This document shows positions 15,413 to 16,293 of a stretch of 16,293 nt of DNA, in pieces (positions within the stretch are counted from its first letter, which is position 1; every line of letters begins with the position of its first letter). Made by a program: the position numbers and the translations under genes. Source of the DNA: Fidelibacterota bacterium (GTDB lineage: Bacteria > Fidelibacterota > Marinisomatia > SCGC-AAA003-L08 > GCA-002704045); assembly GCA_002704045.1 (NCBI GenBank), contig PAFF01000052.1, positions 1-16,293 of the forward strand, in the 5' to 3' direction. Below the pieces are notes generated by a model that did not search any database, was not told where the DNA came from, and saw nothing but the letters and a program-made list of their open reading frames with translations.

Positions 15413-16293
15413 ATGAAAAAAGTAATAAATCTAGGCAGCAACGACCCCATATCTATTCTTGGAACTAATGATCAAAATTTAAAAATTTTAGAAAAAGAAT
15501 TTAAGTCTACAATTACTGTACGTGGAACAAATATGATTTTAAATGGAAGTCAGGATGAAACCATATTAATTGAAAAAATTGTTCAAGATATGCAGATTAC
15601 AGCCAACAGAAAGGGTTATGTAGACGAAGATGACGTCAGAACATTAATTTCATTTACAGAAAATGATTCAAGTATTTCAGAAATTGAGGATCCAAACAGA
15701 CCTCTAATAGTATATACGCACAAAGGTTCAGTTAATGCAGTAACTCCAGGTCAAAAGATTTTTTTAGAAAAAGTAAATGATAACGATATAACATTTGCTG
15801 TTGGCCCTGCTGGTACAGGAAAAACATATCTTGCTGTAGCTTTTGCAGTTGCAGCTCTAAAAAATAAGATAGTTGAAAGAATTGTTATTACTAGACCTGC
15901 TGTTGAGGCAGGTGAAAATTTAGGATTTTTGCCTGGAGATTTAAAGGAAAAAATAGATCCATATTTGAATCCAATCTATGATGCTTTAAGAGATATGATA
16001 AAGAATGATAGGCTTGAGAAATTGATGGATCGTAAAATTATTGAAGTTGCACCCCTAGCTTATATGCGGGGGAGAACATTGCAAAATGCCTTTATCATAT
16101 TAGATGAGGCACAAAATGCAACTAAAACACAAATGAAAATGTTTCTCACTCGCTTAGGTGTTACATCAAAAGCTATTGTAACAGGGGATATAACTCAAAT
16201 TGATTTGCCTAAGAAAAGTTTTTCAGGATTATTAGATGCGCTGCAAATTTTAAAAAATGTAAAAGAAATTGGATTTGTTAATTTTGAAGAGAA
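15413..16293 (+). CDS. phoH: PhoH family ATPase (3' end cut by the window)
   Basis: The window holds the first 293 codons of a PhoH-like protein, a cytosolic P-loop NTPase of the PhoH/PhoL type often encoded next to ybeY and linked to RNA metabolism. Full-length members are usually about 320-350 residues, so only a short C-terminal part is missing. The N-terminal 65 residues (ILGTNDQNLKILEKEF, TVRGTNMILNG) form the small KH-like domain of this subfamily. The ATPase core contains Walker A GPAGTGKT (131-138), ITRPAVEAGENLGFLPGD (159-176), AYMRGRTLQNAFIILDEAQN (216-235) with the Walker B Asp-Glu, and the TGDITQIDLP sensor region (257-266). The ATG at 15413 fits the family N-terminus, though no Shine-Dalgarno precedes it. 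The frame is open to the last base of the window. Confidence 0.95.
   Translation, partial: MKKVINLGSNDPISILGTNDQNLKILEKEFKSTITVRGTNMILNGSQDETILIEKIVQDMQITANRKGYVDEDDVRTLISFTENDSSISEIEDPNRPLIVYTHKGSVNAVTPGQKIFLEKVNDNDITFAVGPAGTGKTYLAVAFAVAALKNKIVERIVITRPAVEAGENLGFLPGDLKEKIDPYLNPIYDALRDMIKNDRLEKLMDRKIIEVAPLAYMRGRTLQNAFIILDEAQNATKTQMKMFLTRLGVTSKAIVTGDITQIDLPKKSFSGLLDALQILKNVKEIGFVNFEE

Noticed and set aside
15278..15430. A 50-codon minus-strand open stretch between the decayed frame and phoH with an amphipathic-looking sequence
   Set aside because: It has no plausible start codon between the upstream stop (15433-15431) and its only internal Met, and it overlaps the phoH start. It could be a C-terminal relic, but nothing recognisable supports that.

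Overview
The window is visibly AT-rich, tightly packed bacterial chromosome. Signal peptides, a LolA-like periplasmic protein and an outer-membrane-style TPR protein indicate a Gram-negative (diderm) cell. A dockerin-like remnant and a large response-regulator/PEP-synthase-like protein both fit a marine FCB-group lineage such as Candidatus Marinimicrobia (SAR406). That placement is inferred from family recall and was not tested. No rRNA, tRNA, CRISPR array, insertion sequence or phage gene was seen.

Layout. (1) 161-2089, plus strand: a secreted transglutaminase-like protein followed 9 nt later by a short-chain dehydrogenase. (2) 2070-6807, minus strand: an operon read right to left, made of an RND/MMPL exporter, a LolA-like periplasmic protein and a MATE transporter. 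It ends in a decayed frame (2070-2390) that still encodes a recognisable dockerin-type EF-hand pair interrupted by a stop codon. The three intact genes appear to use TTG, TTG and GTG starts and are separated by only 1-4 nt. (3) 6808-6966: a divergent intergenic region with candidate promoters on both strands, an AT-rich hairpin, and a strong intrinsic terminator that ends 21 nt before the next gene. (4) 6967-8307, plus strand: NADP-type glutamate dehydrogenase. (5) 8310-11297, minus strand: a 995-residue protein with a degenerate receiver domain, an apparently intact receiver domain, and the ATP-grasp (nucleotide-binding) part of PEP synthase. It lacks the swivelling His domain and the PEP barrel. 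(6) 11365-14962, plus strand: an envelope protein combining a beta-rich region, TPRs and a BamE-like C-terminus, then aspartyl-tRNA synthetase starting at TTG behind a clear Shine-Dalgarno. (7) 14963-15412: a 450-nt gap with a probable decayed secreted-protein gene and a candidate extended -10 promoter. (8) 15413 to the window end: PhoH, cut off at its 3' end.

How the genes may relate: the RND, LolA-like and MATE genes look like one transcription unit for export of a lipidic or amphipathic substrate, by analogy with MmpL/HpnN-type systems. GdhA, AspRS and PhoH are housekeeping genes. The points most worth a second look are the regulatory PEP-synthase-like protein, the terminator in the gdhA leader, and the two decayed secreted-protein remnants.
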